DNA of 64,000 bases from Mantis religiosa (GCA_030765055.1 CM060953.1:67817901-67881900); one strand, 5' to 3'; shown: positions 1-12,269, counted from the first letter of the stretch. Notes: a model not told the origin generated them from the letters alone. Translations and numbers: made by a program.

Positions 1-349
1 AACCTATCTTCCAAGGAGCTTAAAGTGATGGATATGTGATATTTCCACAATTTGAACTCTCTTAAATTTGGTGATCCAACATTTTAAGTTTCCTCTTCCG
101 CAGCTTGAATTTTGTAATTTACATTGATCCTACTTCTCCTTGATCTGCACTTAATCTTAGCACGAACATTAACACTAACATTAACACAGACACCCGTTGC
201 AAATTAGGAGGTGGTGTATTTGTGGGTGGCTGCTCTTTCCAATTTTCTCCACGTTTGTCTGTCCTTAGCTTGTCTCGTCTATGGTGTTCCTGCTGTCCTC
301 CTAAAGTCGCCTGCCCTCCTTATCTTCGGTCTCCCTATCGATCTTGGTC

Positions 350-1090
350 CTATTCTCGGATCCCATATTTGGGTCCATAAGCCGGCGTCCATTCTGATGA
401 CGTGCCCTCCCCAACTCCCAGCTCTTCCTCCCGTGTACTTGCGTCAGCTATACCAGTCGCCTTTGTTATAGTATTCTTTGATATCCTGTCTCTTATTGTT
501 ATGTGCAGTATTTTCCTCTCCATACTTCGCTGGCAAATCTGAAGCATTGTTTTTTTTTATTTTTGTTTGTTTTTTCATTAGAGATCTAATTTGGCAGCCG
601 TATGTTAATACCGGTTGCACATAGGGTTCTATAAACTTCTGTAAGCTTAATTTAAGGGATCTATCTTGTAAGATAAATTTGACGCACCAAAATTTCTTCC
701 ACGGCAGATTGATGGACCTTTTTATCTCCAATGTGGAATTGTTTGAAAAAGATACGGTTTACTTCAAGTAAACATATTCCCTGACATATCCCAGGTTCTC
801 CCCATTGATATTTATTTGCTTCTTAACAGTGTTCGTCATCAGCTTGCTTTTTCTTGGGTTCATGGTTAGTCCTATCTCAATACTTACTCTGTTTAGCTCT
901 GTTAGCATCGTTTGCAGTTTCCAGCAATATGTCGTCCGCAAACCGTAGATGCGTTAATCGGTGGCCGTTTATGTTTATGCCATTATTTCTTTTTCCAGTT
1001 CAGTTTCAAGAATTGGTTCTCCAGGACATTGTTGAGGAACTTTGGCGATATCAGGTCTCCCTGTTTGACAACTTACTGAAGTGCATTGTA
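350..1090 (-). pseudogene. RTE-like LINE reverse transcriptase fragment
   Basis: Broken 3' half of a non-LTR retrotransposon reverse transcriptase, read on the minus strand across several frames. From about 1072 downward the translation gives VKQGDLISPKFLNNVLE, then LRFADDILLE near 926-946 (the catalytic FADD box), then NRVSIEIGLTMNPRKSKLMT near 790-890, a thumb-like segment VQPVLTYGC near 600-630, and QRSMERKILHITIRDRI near 480-540. This order matches insect endonuclease-reverse transcriptases of the RTE type. At least three frameshifts or stops separate the pieces, so it is dead. No endonuclease domain is visible to the right. Clade assignment is by motif resemblance only. Confidence 0.8.
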
Positions 1091-1114
1091 ACCGCAGTAT
1101 CAGGCAGCGAATAG

Positions 1115-1663
1115 GAGGCGGCGAATTAATTGAAATCAGATAATTAAAAAAGAATATAAATTAATAAAAATGCTTTGCTAAACTAACATAAAAATCTTGC
1201 TTTAATAATATGAAATTAGAATGGATAGAGTAATGATTAAAATAGCAGTTGACAAAGAATAAGAAGGGAGGAATATAATTTAATATAACGTATATACTAG
1301 CATCCAGGCAAGGAAAAGGAAACATTCTTGTGAAAATCTGTACATTTCGGAGAGACAGGAAGGGAGGACCGTTATCTTCTTTGTGCTAGTAAAAGTTCAA
1401 TGTCTGAGAACTATAGTATACTTCCAGCCAGGAATGTGTTGTGACAAAGGGCTTTCAAAATGCACTTGAACATGAATGCTAAAGGATTTACTTGGCTATT
1501 TGATAGCGATGTATACCGTTACAAACAACTCAGGGTAGGCGTTCCCCAACTCAGGGTGGGCTGAACGTCAATGAGTTAGATGAGTTTTGCAAACCAATGA
1601 GAAAATTCGAAATAAATGAGGAACCAATAATGATGTAACATTTGAGAAGTGTGAGCTAGTCTC
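1115..1663. other. Anonymous AT-rich spacer
   Basis: No coding similarity or structured repeat seen, apart from a short direct repeat of AACTCAGGGT(A/G)GGC near 1528-1561. Confidence 0.5.
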
Positions 1664-1897
1664 GCCTCGGTAGCGTACATGGTAGCATGTCTACCTCACG
1701 TTCAAGAGGTCCCGAGTTCGAATATCGGTCAGGGTGAGTTACCTGGATAAGGTTTTTACGGGGTTTTCCCTAGTCCTCCAAGACGAATGTCGGGTAACAC
1801 TAAGCTCCATGGACCCTGGACTCATTTGAGCATCATTTCACCAAATTCATTCACCGTCCAATATGACTTAACGTTGGAGGACGTAAAAAAAAAAAGA
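1664..1897 (+). mobile_element. SINE-A, tRNA-derived retroposon
   Basis: A roughly 235-bp non-coding retroposon. The head is tRNA-like, with GGTAGCATGTCTACC as an A-box-like region and GAGTTCGAAT as the RNA polymerase III B box. The body includes GAATGTCGGGTAACACTAAG and the 3' end is ACGTTGGAGGACG followed by an A-rich tail. The same unit recurs at 37547, 38330, 44605, 52641 (minus) and 63872 (minus), with an eroded relic near 24795. It would depend on a LINE for movement; I could not identify which one. Confidence 0.85.
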
Positions 1898-3380
1898 ACA
1901 GGGTGATTTGGTCATGTGATAAATTTAGAGAGGGGGTCAGAATAAGGTTCGAACTGAATCCTGGAGTAAGAAAATTTGCTTAAAAGGTGACACTACGACA
2001 GGAGGACGTGTTCATGCGCGTTAAGAAGTGAAGCGAAGATTTATAAATCTGAAATGTAGGGAAGTTAATAATAGCGCAACCGGCGTAAGTGGAAGCAGCA
2101 TTAGAAGTTTATTACAGCAAAGTAGTCGCCGTATAAAGAAGAAATAGAAACCGCGCGGAAGTAACTTTAAACAAGTAATCCAGGGTTTCAAGTAAAATTG
2201 AATTTATGTTAGGAATTTTACTAACAGGTGGTCACCGATCCAAGTCGATGAGCAAACTTAGTAGGAATTAAACCAAATAATTCTGCAACAAACAAAGTGT
2301 TATTAATACGAATGAGTAGCCAACAACCACCAAAATCCATTTCCTACAAGCTTTCACTGAGGATAAGAGAACTCATGGCTCCAATTAGAAGTCAATTAAT
2401 TCAACACTGGTATGCGGGTTTACCGCATTATGTGAGGATGAATATAATATGACCTTAAAGTTGGGCCCATTGCCCTGTAGCTCGTGTTTCGAAACAGCGC
2501 TCATGCTAGCATTATCTCTTTACAGTGTACGCAAGAAAAATTATAATTTGCTAATTAATTTTTAACGTAGTCAACGAATGAATACTTTAAATTACTCCCA
2601 AGGAACAGCCGACTCCTGTAATAATGTGTAGGTTTACTAACAAGCTATAATAATGTAGAAGAATTAATTTATGCTTAATAGACTATTCATGGCTAAAGCT
2701 AATAGTCTGCAACCGTTGATAAAAGTAATATTCTCAGCCACTGATTGTAATGCAATGTTAGTAATTTTCTATTTCTATAATTATTTAGTGTGACCTAAAT
2801 AAGGTTTCGGACACTCAAAGCTTCATGATAACTTAAAAATATATATAAACAGAGCAGTTGACAAAGAGTAACTAAAAAGTAAATGTGGCATACGTTTCAT
2901 ACTATTATAAACAGTAATGACTGCCACTTTCCTTTTTATTTATGAATTCTGATTATATAGATGAATTAAAATTTAAGTGTTTCAGTCCGATCTCGGTCTT
3001 CATTGGTGGAAAGGCTATCGAAATCAACTGAGTTGTGTTTGGGATGCAAATGTACACACATAAGACAATAAATTAAATGCTTGTAGTTATGGCAGAACTA
3101 AAGGAGTATGAGGGATGCTGGATAAACTAGCTTAAATTGGAATAAGATTGGAAATGAATATGTAAAATCATTTATGAAGATTGCAAAGTGTGAGGATCTA
3201 CTGAGATATTCTATAGGTTACAGAATATTGTATAATGTAACTTCAACTCGTTGGAAGAACTAGAGATGTACACTGTATCAAAGAAATCAGGGTGGGAATA
3301 TCAATGGAAGAAACCACTTTGGACAAAAGAGACTATACTTACAGGAAAACTCAACTTATGGCTAACAAGATGTTTCTGGA
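1898..3380. other. Anonymous AT-rich spacer
   Basis: I see no recognisable coding segment, repeat or RNA gene here. Confidence 0.45.
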
Positions 3381-3399
3381 GCTCTACATCTTGAACATT

Positions 3400-3690
3400 G
3401 TCTAAGTTTTATATGGACGCCGAGGAAAATAGAAAGATATATAACTTGGAGTAGTAGTGCTGGAATAAAATGGAGGACGTTAAGGATAACGAACGAAGAA
3501 GTTTTAAGGAGAGTTAAAAGAGATATATTTTGCAGGCTGTACAGAATAGAAAGGTCAACTTGATAGAAGGTGTCCTGAAAATCATGGGCCTTCTTCTAGG
3601 TACCATTAAAGGAGAAATAAGGGCAACGGGCAGACTGAGTAGAGGAAGAATTGAGATACCAAGGAAAAGAGAAGCCGTGTGAAAAGGAAC
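3400..3690 (+). pseudogene. LINE C-terminal fragment (RTE-like)
   Basis: Plus-strand translation around 3456-3560 gives IKWRTLRITNEEVLRRVKRD, which resembles the conserved stretch after the reverse transcriptase thumb of insect RTE-like LINEs (VTNEEVLRRV followed by a domain ending in GHILRR-type sequence). Further on, weak agreement continues to about 3680 in a shifted frame. It is short, has stops and has no start codon, so it is an old fragment. It could also belong to a related LINE clade. Confidence 0.5.
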
Positions 3691-3699
3691 AAGGTTGTA

Positions 3700-5486
3700 G
3701 TTTTAGTAGTTACTTAAAACGTAATGCCTAATATTGTTACGGAATATATCGGGTAGTTAGCATTATTTTCTAAATGGAGATTTTGTGGGATAGAGGTGTA
3801 GGACCGTCTTATATATTATAGTTCACCATTTTGGCAATTTAGAATGCAATAATGCAGAGTGTGTAAACTTGTTTTTCGACGTTAGTATGTCTTGATCCAC
3901 CTCCCGTTCATGCAATCATGGAAGAAAGTTAATAATTTTGTATTCAGTACTAGTAACTTAACCTAGTCACAAGTTTTGACTACTTTATTGCCTAAATATG
4001 CATGGATATTTCAAAGTTTCTAGCCTTTGACACTGTAGACCTCAGATGTAATAATATTTATTTGAATGTTACCATTTGCATCTTTACTTTCGTTCTTCTT
4101 TGATGCACTAGACTATCCTCAGGGTAAAGCAATGAGGTACCCTCCTAGTATACGTCTATATATGAGTAATGATGGTTCTAATGAAACTGTAATGCCCGCT
4201 TCAAACTGGTTTAATGACTGCTTCTTTTTTATCACCACATCAAACTTGAAGTTGCCGACCAAGGGTTGCCGATATATCAATGTTGAGAGTTACCGTATGT
4301 AGACTGCTTAGTACGCGATAACACTTAAGTCGTTACGTATGAACCGACAGGCATCTTTTCTCATCACTTCTGGTCCCCTTTGACCAAGGGAGAAGAAGAT
4401 AACCTTCCTAAACGGCCGCCAACCGCGGACTGTGTTCCCACACAGCTGCGGGGGTCACTTTCACTTCGTGAAGCCCTTTATTCACACCCAAAACTCCTTT
4501 GTGATTACCTTGTCCATTGTGATTATTAGTCTTGGTCATGCCATTATTAAGGGTCCGAAGAATACCTTTTCAAACGGAGGCTAGTCCTATCCCTTTAGAA
4601 CCTTTTGCTAAGAAAACTTTCTTACGTTTTGTTTTGTTAAATAAATTATTCAACCCAAGGCTATTCAACTCAACTGCACCTGCACGCGTCCCACACAAAT
4701 ATACATTCCTTTGAAATCCATTACGATTCTTTATGCATTGCACCCCTTAAGTTCGGTATCAACTTATATATTCGATATTTATGTACACTTTAGTGCATGT
4801 AGTGTAAGCTACAACTTACTGATGTATTTAAGGCCGTAAACAATCGTGAGTAATTGGTCCTTCGCTACCAATGCCAATGCCGGTGATGTTTTGTAACCTA
4901 TAAGGTAACAGCCGCATCAGAGTGGGCCAGAACCTGCCAACACGACTGCAGGCCTCAGGCCCACAGAACGCACAGGTGGGCGATCATCCTACCTATACGA
5001 GGAGGTGATGGTTGCAAGAATAACCACGCACCTCCAGTCGGAAAGTGGGCTTTCTTGAACAGGGTTCGTTTTACAGAGTAGCTGCTAAATTTCCTCACGA
5101 TGCTGAGTGGGTACTGGTCCTATACCTGAGTCTTAAAATCCACACCCATGTTTTTGAATCCAGGCGCATCTTATGGCAAAGAACCAAAGCACAACGGTCT
5201 ATCCACTTCTACGTTATAAGACGGTGATATCTTACTAGAATCATTATTTTAAAATTTATTACCAATTGATTTTAAGTTTTACAAGTTATTGTTTGTATTA
5301 TTCTCATCGTCACAAAAATACTATACAATGCACATACTTACGTGCACTGGAGAATGTCGACTACGTCTAATACTTTAAAATTCTTCCTCGCTCTGTAATG
5401 AAAAACGTATTTGTATGTGATATGCAATATAATGCTCGATGGATAATACTGTGTATCTTATGGATTTTGATTATGATACGGGCAAG
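3700..5486. other. Spacer with two unclassified GC-richer blocks
   Basis: Two blocks, about 4320-4480 and 4880-5060, are richer in G+C than their surroundings and look like old retroposon material, but neither matches another segment of the window. Short open frames here are not convincing. Confidence 0.4.
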
Positions 5487-5850
5487 CGCGATGGCTCAAG
5501 TGATATCGTTTATGGCCTACAGTCGGGACGTTGCGGGTTCGATTCCCGCGGCTGACCTTCCTTACACTGCTTGTACGGGAGCTTTTCCGGGTCATTAAGC
5601 AAATGCTAAGAAAGTCATTTACCTAATGTTTCCCGTTTCATTTCCCTTCTTACATTCAGTTCATTCTCTCCATCCGGGCTTTCCCGGCAGCAAGGGTCAG
5701 CGAAGTCACCTGTGGTACTGGTGTTCACCCTCTGGAAATTCGGTGTTTGGCTCAGGTGAGACCGCCGATACTCGTACAACGACACTGTTTGGACCTGGTT
5801 GACAAGTGGTCAGCCTTTCCTTTGGTCTGGTGTCCTTTCTAATTTGCGGC
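5487..5850 (+). mobile_element. SINE-G, candidate tRNA-derived SINE
   Basis: A tRNA-like head runs from about 5490 to 5556, with GCGATGGCTCAAGTG as an A-box-like start and GCGGGTTCGATTCCCGC as a B box that can fold as a T arm. A G+C-richer body follows to about 5850. The head resembles that of SINE-C but the body does not match any other copy in the window, so the family is uncertain and the 3' end is not fixed. Confidence 0.5.
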
Positions 5851-5865
5851 TTATAATGTCATTTG

Positions 5866-6148
5866 TCATTCTGTCCAAGAGTAATTTCCTTTATATATCT
5901 TAACTATCTTATGTAACTCTTCTACTCCGAGTTCATCGACGAATTTACGTATATTGGTTTTTCTGTCCAGTTTTGCATATCCTGCTATAGATCTCAGAAG
6001 ACTCACTTCCGCCTGTTGTATTTTTGCAGATGTTAATTTGTATTGATCTCTGTTTATGATCGCTATGTGAAAGCAGGTATTGAAATAGAATTGTAACACT
6101 TATTGTTGTTACCGAAAATAAGTATTTCCTCGACCTTTGACTCTGCAA
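5866..6148 (-). pseudogene. LINE reverse transcriptase C-terminal fragment
   Basis: Minus-strand translation contains KIQQAEVSLLRSIAGYAKLD followed by RKTNIRKFVDELGVEEL. This resembles the segment just after the thumb of insect LINE reverse transcriptases, where an AEM-FLR-V-G-T--D motif is followed by IR-EL-VE. An overlapping frame supplies the upstream part. There are no catalytic residues, so this is a small dead fragment, of a different lineage from the piece at 350-1090. Confidence 0.65.
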
Positions 6149-6159
6149 CCTTTGACTCT

Positions 6160-7299
6160 GGTGTTTTCGACAGGCATCTCTAGTTTTATCTATAGAAAAT
6201 ATAACTTAAGCAATTTTCTTTGTTATATAACCTAAGAATTTATTTCTCTATGTAGTACAGTGAGTTAGCAAATATATACTGTATGTTAATTGGTGAATTA
6301 CAGCTTTTTGCACTAAATGTGACTCATCTATGAAGTATATCATTTTTGTGAGCGATACTGTTAAACAGAACTGCGTGGTACTACGCGACAAGGGAGGAGA
6401 GGGTCGCCTCTGCCCGGCCGTTTTATTTCTCACTCGGCTATAAAGGGCATCAAAGCAGAATGTAATAATGGAAGAACATATTTCTGAGATATCGTTCCTC
6501 CGTAGTACATGAAGTATCATTTGTGAACTCCGCGCCGTTTCTTTTCTATTAAGTGGCTTCTAAATTGGCCCTCAAGTTCCTTTCAAGTCTGAGTGTTTCG
6601 CATCGCTGTTACGGAAATCAAAGCAGTGTCCCTTCTCATATCATGGAACAAAGTTAAGGAATCCCTACCCATAGAATGATGCCTGAGACGGCTATTTTAT
6701 GTTTTTCACCTATTTGAGTATTTGTTTTGAATTTTTCTGGAATAAGTAATTTTTTACACAATAGGAAATGTGAAATTGGGTAAGCCACGTAATGATACAG
6801 TGCAAGTTAAATGTTGCATACTATTGTTGCTATTGGTAACTGCAATAATGCAATTTTATAATTTGGTGATGTGGACCAACAAAAGAGAAGTAATGTAGTT
6901 GTTCTAGAAACATCCTGTGCAGAGAACCCAGAATAATCAGATAGCTTGGCGTCATTCTGTAAACGACGATGGTAAGGTGTGCTTTTGTGTCGTTCTGCGA
7001 TCGTGCAGAAAACGTTTTGTTATGAATGTATTTGTGTTGCAATAGTGGCGTGTACCAGAGGCATAATGTTAATAGATATAACAATTGCTTGTGAAAGGAG
7101 AGCATCTACATAAATTATTTAAAATAATAGTAGAATTTATTAATTGTTTTTGGAATACATCCAACAGTAGTTAAAGGAGAAGAATTGTAGTTTATTTTGC
7201 AACAATTGCAGTATCATATACCTTTACTCCGAGATTACTACGAGAGCTCCGAGGGATCTATAAGATTTCTAGCAGATTGTCACCAAAGGTGAGAAACTA
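6160..7299. other. Anonymous AT-rich spacer
   Basis: Nothing recognised. A short GC-rich patch near 6370-6440 has no partner in the window. Confidence 0.4.
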
Positions 7300-8315
7300 A
7301 TTACCATCTTCCATCACGCCTTTTGCAACTCACATGCTTATTGTTAAAGAGGTAATTACCGGTGCATTTGACCAGAGCAATTCAAAGAGAATTACCATGG
7401 TTTTCAAAATAATTGTTTACCGCATCAATGACCCCCCTTCAAGAACTTTTTTGAGGTTCAGGAACAGGTATTAGTCACTGAGTGCTATATCTGGCGAATA
7501 GGACACATGTTCAGGCAATTCGTAATTTAATTCGCACATTTTCCCCCATTGCAATGACTGAACGATGGGACGGAATATTGTCGTGTCTAAACAAGATTTT
7601 TTCTTTGCCAAATGAGGTTATTTTTCTTTTCACCTCATCACTCAAACGTTGCAGTAAGCTTGTGTAGTAGTCACCAGTGATATTTCACACTTTTCCAAGT
7701 AATCAATAAAAATAATTCTGTGTTGATCCCAGGAAACACTCGTCATAACGAGTTTTGTTAGCCCACAAAATTGACTGCCGTCTTTTGTTGTTGGTTCACC
7801 TATTGCAATCCACTGTTTTGACTGTGATCCACTTTCAGAAGTGTAATGATGTATCCATGTTTTATCCGTGATTAATAAGCCGTCTCAAAAATACACTGGA
7901 ATTTTTAAGGTAACCAAATTCTTAACAGAAACAACAACGTTGGAACTTCTGAAAATATGTCAACAAACGCGGCACTCATTTTGCAGAGACCTTGTAAAAG
8001 CCCAAAATATTTCTTAAAATATTACTTACACTTTCTTTTGATATGTTCACAGCCACACCTATCTCAAAAAGCATTTAATCTGTGGTCTTCCAGTACTAAA
8101 TGATGATTTTTCTCAATGAACTTTGGAGTACTGTCTTCCACAGAGCTCAACACTAGTGCTCGTACGTCCCATTTTAAACTCTGCCACCCACCTTTTAATC
8201 ATTGTATATGACGTCAGGGACTTTTAATGTACTATCGATTTCCTCCTTGATTTTTTTAGGTGTTAAGTCTTTCAGATGGAAATGTTTAATCACTGTTCGT
8301 TTTTCCTTGTCTTGT
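7300..8315 (-). pseudogene. Degraded mariner transposase
   Basis: A Tc1/mariner transposase relic read on the minus strand through many frameshifts. The N-terminal helix-turn-helix region starts near 8310 (VIKHFHLKDLTPKKIKEE), followed by RWVAEFKMGRTST near 8165. The first catalytic Asp lies in the region reading TDKTWIHHYTSES near 7850. Further on are IIFIDYLEK near 7700, the second catalytic Asp in LFRHDNIPSH near 7580, and the third in YSPDIALSD near 7480. The spacing and the HDN and YSPD boxes are typical of DD34D mariners. The expected D in the first motif reads TDKTW rather than VDETW, and stops are frequent, so no active enzyme can be made. Confidence 0.85.
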
Positions 8316-8630
8316 TTAAAATACTGTCATTAAAAAACTAAGGTAATTATTGACCTGTAATTATGGATATAAGCTAGTTTATAGATAAACTATATGATGC
8401 TATCCGTCAAACTGGCCCGGTGGTGGCATCGCAATGTAAGGGTCGGTTAAGTCTTTCAGATGGAAATATTTAATCACTGTTCGTTTTTCCTTGTCTTGTT
8501 TAAAATACTGTCATTCAAAAACTAAGGTAGCTATTGACCTGTAATTTTGGATATAAGCTAGTCTATAGATAAACTATATGATGCTATCCGTCAAACTGGC
8601 TCGGTGGCGGCATCGCTATGTGAGGGTCGA
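8263..8630. repeat. Tandem duplication, 2 x 184 bp
   Basis: The segment 8263-8446 is repeated immediately at 8447-8630 with roughly ten scattered differences. Each unit begins TTAAGTCTTTCAGATGGAAA and ends near GAGGGTCG. The unit contains the 5' coding start of the adjacent dead mariner plus flanking DNA, so duplication followed or accompanied decay of that element. Confidence 0.9.
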
Positions 8631-8763
8631 GACTTATCAACTAACTCTCGTACAATCATTTACATACAGTTTCAGATGTTTCTTTTAAAGCATCAGTCGC
8701 TTAGAGGAAACCTAATCGATAGTCACATGTCTCAAAACCTAGATACCATTTGTTGCTGTAAAA

Positions 8764-9929
8764 TGTGTTTCAAATGGGAAGATGTTTGTCCTTGACGCTA
8801 CTAGGTGAGCAACCAATCGGAGTCCTGCGGTGTTGTCGTATTGCATTCCCCCAAGTGGTGCGTGACGAGCGGCAAACTAATCAATCTCTAATAAATACTA
8901 TTCGCGCTAAGACAGAAATTGAGATTCTGCAACAAAAAGAAATCTATGAGGAAGGATAGAGTAATGTATTTAACATAACCCGCAAAAATCCATTATCTTT
9001 TAGCTCAAATAGTTTTCTTAATACAAATAAAGTACATGCCGTTATATTATAACAATACATTGCGACGTAAGCACTGTAATGAACACCATTATTGGTTGGC
9101 ATGTAGGCGTGAACGTATATTTGAAATTACTCAGAACATTTGACATGAGGTGGTGAAAGAAATATGTACTTTGAATAAGCCAAGGTGTTTGTTAAGTTCA
9201 ATGAGAGGAAACAATACACTTCTTGCTAGTCTGGCAGAACGTGTCTGGTCACATTATATCTTTGTTTATGAATAGTTCATAATCTCTATTTATTCTGGAG
9301 CTCAAAGTAGCATTATTCAGTTACTCTTGCATGAAAAAGTGTATCAGCAGGATCAATGAGACGCGATCCACCTTCCTCCCCCCTTACTACTGCTAGAACA
9401 ATGCCATAGAGTTAATGTGACTGACGTTGAACGACTTATTCACGAAGAAATTTACAAGAACACAAGACTGGGAAAACTGCGTGAGACATCAGATAAACTA
9501 CAAGAAGGCGACTTTTGGAAAGAAATAGCATGTAACGATATTTTGGAACCTATCATCATAATTTTGCACTGAGGCGTTGAAGACAATGACAATGACGAAT
9601 TATCTCTTAACGTAAGTAACATTCACAGCTATACGGATGCACCGCTGGTATTTTCGTTGGATTAGAAAAACAAGTAATTTATAAACTATAATTGTAAACT
9701 AAATATTTAAAACATTTGTGTAATATATGTTGTAATTGTGATTAAAACAATGAACTGTTATAAAACTTTGGAAAAATCAGTTTGCGTTCCCTTAGGTCTA
9801 GCGGCACGAACATTCGCAAGTGTGTGAGAGAGAGGGAAATATAAAGAGTGGGGATAACGAGGTGGCAACGCTGAATGCACTAACGCATCTGAATGACTAC
9901 AGGTGAGAACTCTTCCCATTTGAAACACA
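8764..9929. mobile_element. Unclassified DNA transposon with 19-bp TIRs
   Basis: The 19-bp sequence TGTGTTTCAAATGGGAAGA at 8764-8782 occurs as its exact reverse complement at 9911-9929, delimiting a 1166-bp unit. Flanking bases do not show a clear long target duplication (AA or TAA is possible). An ATG-less open frame of about 65 codons occupies 9365-9570 on the plus strand. A second frame at 8765-8959 begins inside the left TIR. I do not recognise either product. The unit could be a non-autonomous hAT- or Harbinger-like element, but I cannot place it. Confidence 0.65.
9365..9570 (+). CDS. Unidentified open segment inside the TIR element
   Basis: An open frame without ATG encodes a charged stretch including VTDVERLIHEEIYKNTRLGK followed by LRETSDKLQEGDFWKEIA, and stops after a run of isoleucines. 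It is rich in Lys and Glu and looks protein-like rather than random. I recognise no domain. It may be a remnant of the transposase of the surrounding 8764-9929 element or an exon-like relic. The frame after the stop (GVEDNDNDELSLNV) remains acidic for about 30 codons. Confidence 0.3.
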
Positions 9930-10882
9930 TAATAGATATTCCAGTCTTATTTCACGGGATCACAAGGAACAACTGAGTAGTGGCATGAGTATAAATGTTA
10001 TAAGGCTTTGAAAATTTTGCACTAATAATATTTCTCTTAGAATGACTGATGCCACAAAAGCATTATCCGAAATAAACCGAATGTTTTTAAAACGTCTACA
10101 TATGGTGTACAATGTACAAGTACATGAAACAGTATTAATAAAATTATGAAACATGCTTTCATCCATCATGATCTGAGCTCTGTTCTTTAGATTAATCTTC
10201 CTTTTAAAAATTAATACCTAAATTTCCTGACTCTCCCATGCTGTTTCATCTTATGCTGCACTTCCCAATGTGAGACTGGCCTGCTAATGGTTGTTATGGT
10301 GATAAAAGATCTACCGGCATTTGTTCTTAGTGTATGATAATTTGGTGGGTAATAAACCCGTACCTTTTACAGTTAAGCACACATATCATACAGAAAAGTA
10401 GAGCATTTGTTCTAACAGATGAAAATTTCTAATACAAAACTACTTCTAGCAACTTTGATATTTGTCTTACCTGACTGCCGTGATGATTTATTTCACCAAC
10501 ATTTTACTTAGAACAGATTATCACAAAATACTTAGCACTCTATAATGATCCCGAAGTTAAGCACTAATACTTATCAATTCGTGAATTTTAATAGTACATC
10601 AGTAGCTCATAACTATACATAAGCAGAACCTTTCTGAGGAACGCAACGTCAGTTTAACACAATAGGCACGTAATGAAAATGCTAGTGCACACCATTAAGA
10701 TATAACAAAACCTTAAGCATTACATGAGTAAACAAATAAAAATTAATTTTTAATCGTTACGCAATGTTTCTCTTTAAATAATTACGAAATTTCCAGAAGA
10801 AAACAAGGGATGGAGAGAAATAAAATGTATACCACGTGGTGGGAACGATTTTTGTTTCACCAATTTAACTGAAGCTAGGATA
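9930..10882. other. Anonymous AT-rich spacer
   Basis: No recognisable feature. The final two bases, TA at 10881-10882, are the target duplication of the mariner that follows. Confidence 0.5.
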
Positions 10883-12247
10883 CGAGTGTGCGTCAAAAAG
10901 TAATGCCACCTACTTTTTTTCTGTTTTAATTGACAAGAAAATTGAATCCAATTTACATAGCTTTAAAACTAAGACATTGACGATTAATTTGTCACTATTC
11001 AATATTATCTCCGTCCTTTTGCACAGTTTTGGTCCACCTTTTAACTAAGGCATGTATTCCAGTGTGGTAAAACACACGGTCTTGCTTCCTAAGCCATTGA
11101 CGCACGGACGTTTTCACAGCCTCCTCATCTTCAAAATGAATCCCACGATGAGCTTGCTTTAGTGGCACGAACAGATGGAAGTCTGATGGTGCAAGGTCAG
11201 GGCTGTATGGGGGGGGGGTGAGGTAAGACTTGCCATCCGAATTTCTCAATTTCAGCAGTGGTGTAACGGCTGGTGTGTGGTCTTGCATTGCCATGCAAAA
11301 GAAGAACGTCCGCCATAGTTTTTGTTGGGCGAACTCGGCGAAGACGTGCTTTTAGCTTTTTGAGAGTTCTGACGTATTGGACAGAATTTATTGTGCATCC
11401 CTGCTCCAAAAAATCAATCATAAGCACACCATCTGCATCCCCAAAATACTGTCTCCATAGCTTTCCCTGCTGACCACTGAGTTTTTAATTTTTTTCTTCG
11501 GTGACTTTGTGTGATGCTATTCTATTGACGGCCTCTTTGATTCAGGTTAAAAAAATGAACCCACGTTTCGTCTCCAGTAACAATTTTTTCCAGAAACTCC
11601 TCTCCCTCCAAATTGAAGAACTACAAGTGTTCGAAAGCTATTGTTTTCCTTGTTTCTTTTCTTTCTTTCTTTTTTTTTTTTTTTTTTTTTTTTGGGCGGT
11701 TAACATTCTTGGTACCCGACGTGAACAAACTTTTGAGTTACCCAGTTGTTGAATAATCGTCATCACACTGCCTTTACTGAGGGAGGTAATGCGACAAAAT
11801 TCACCTGTTGTTACCCGGCGTTCACCACGAATGATGTCATCAACTCGCTGAATGTTGCACGAAGTCACTGCAGTCACCGGTCTGTTGCTTGGCTTTTCAT
11901 CTCTCAATGGTGTTTGCCCTGCAGCTTCGTTACAGCGACGAACCCATCGTCTAACAGTGCTGACATCCACCGTTGCATCACCATACACATATTTTAGCCT
12001 TTCGTGAACGCGAATTGGCGTTTCAGCTTCCGCAGTCAAAAATTCAATCACAGAACGCTGTCTAATACGAATGTCGATGTCAGCCATTTTGCAAGAGGAT
12101 GCAGTGCTGCCACCTGTGGACTTAGGAAGTTACTACTGCAGGTGAATGGAAAATAAGTTTTGAGGAATTGCGGCAAATTCAAAGTTTTCACAGAACTTAT
12201 TTATTTAAGGGAAAAAATAGGAGGCATTACTTTTTGACCCACCGTCG
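10883..12247 (-). mobile_element. Full-length mariner transposon, inactive
   Basis: Complete ends are visible. The left end CGAGTGTGCGTCAAAAAGTA matches the reverse complement of the right end (CGACGGTGGGTCAAAAAGTA), with the TIR continuing into ATGCC(A/T)CCTA(C/T)TTTTTT. TA lies directly outside at 10881-10882 and 12248-12249, the usual mariner target duplication. Length is 1365 bp, normal for the family. The element is on the minus strand and encloses one broken transposase gene. Neighbouring DNA is unrelated. Confidence 0.92.
10995..12087 (-). pseudogene. Mariner transposase (DD34D type), broken
   Basis: The reading frame opens at 12087 with MADIDIRIRQRSVIEFLTAE and continues through a paired helix-turn-helix region (VSTVRRWVRRCNEAAGQTPL, then RRVTTGEFCRITSLSKGS). 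It then runs into a long poly-A coding tract (plus-strand T run at about 11671-11693). After a frame change, the first catalytic Asp is seen in IVTGDETWVH near 11560. The second motif reads LLLHGNARPHTS near 11290, with Gly where the family has Asp. The third Asp is in YSPDLAPSDFHLF near 11200. The frame ends at 10995. Homopolymer expansion, frameshifts and loss of one catalytic Asp mean it is inactive. SETMAR-type annotations in insect genomes refer to the same family. Confidence 0.9.
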
Positions 12248-12267
12248 TACAAATTTGAAAAAACAAA

Positions 12268-12269
12268 TT

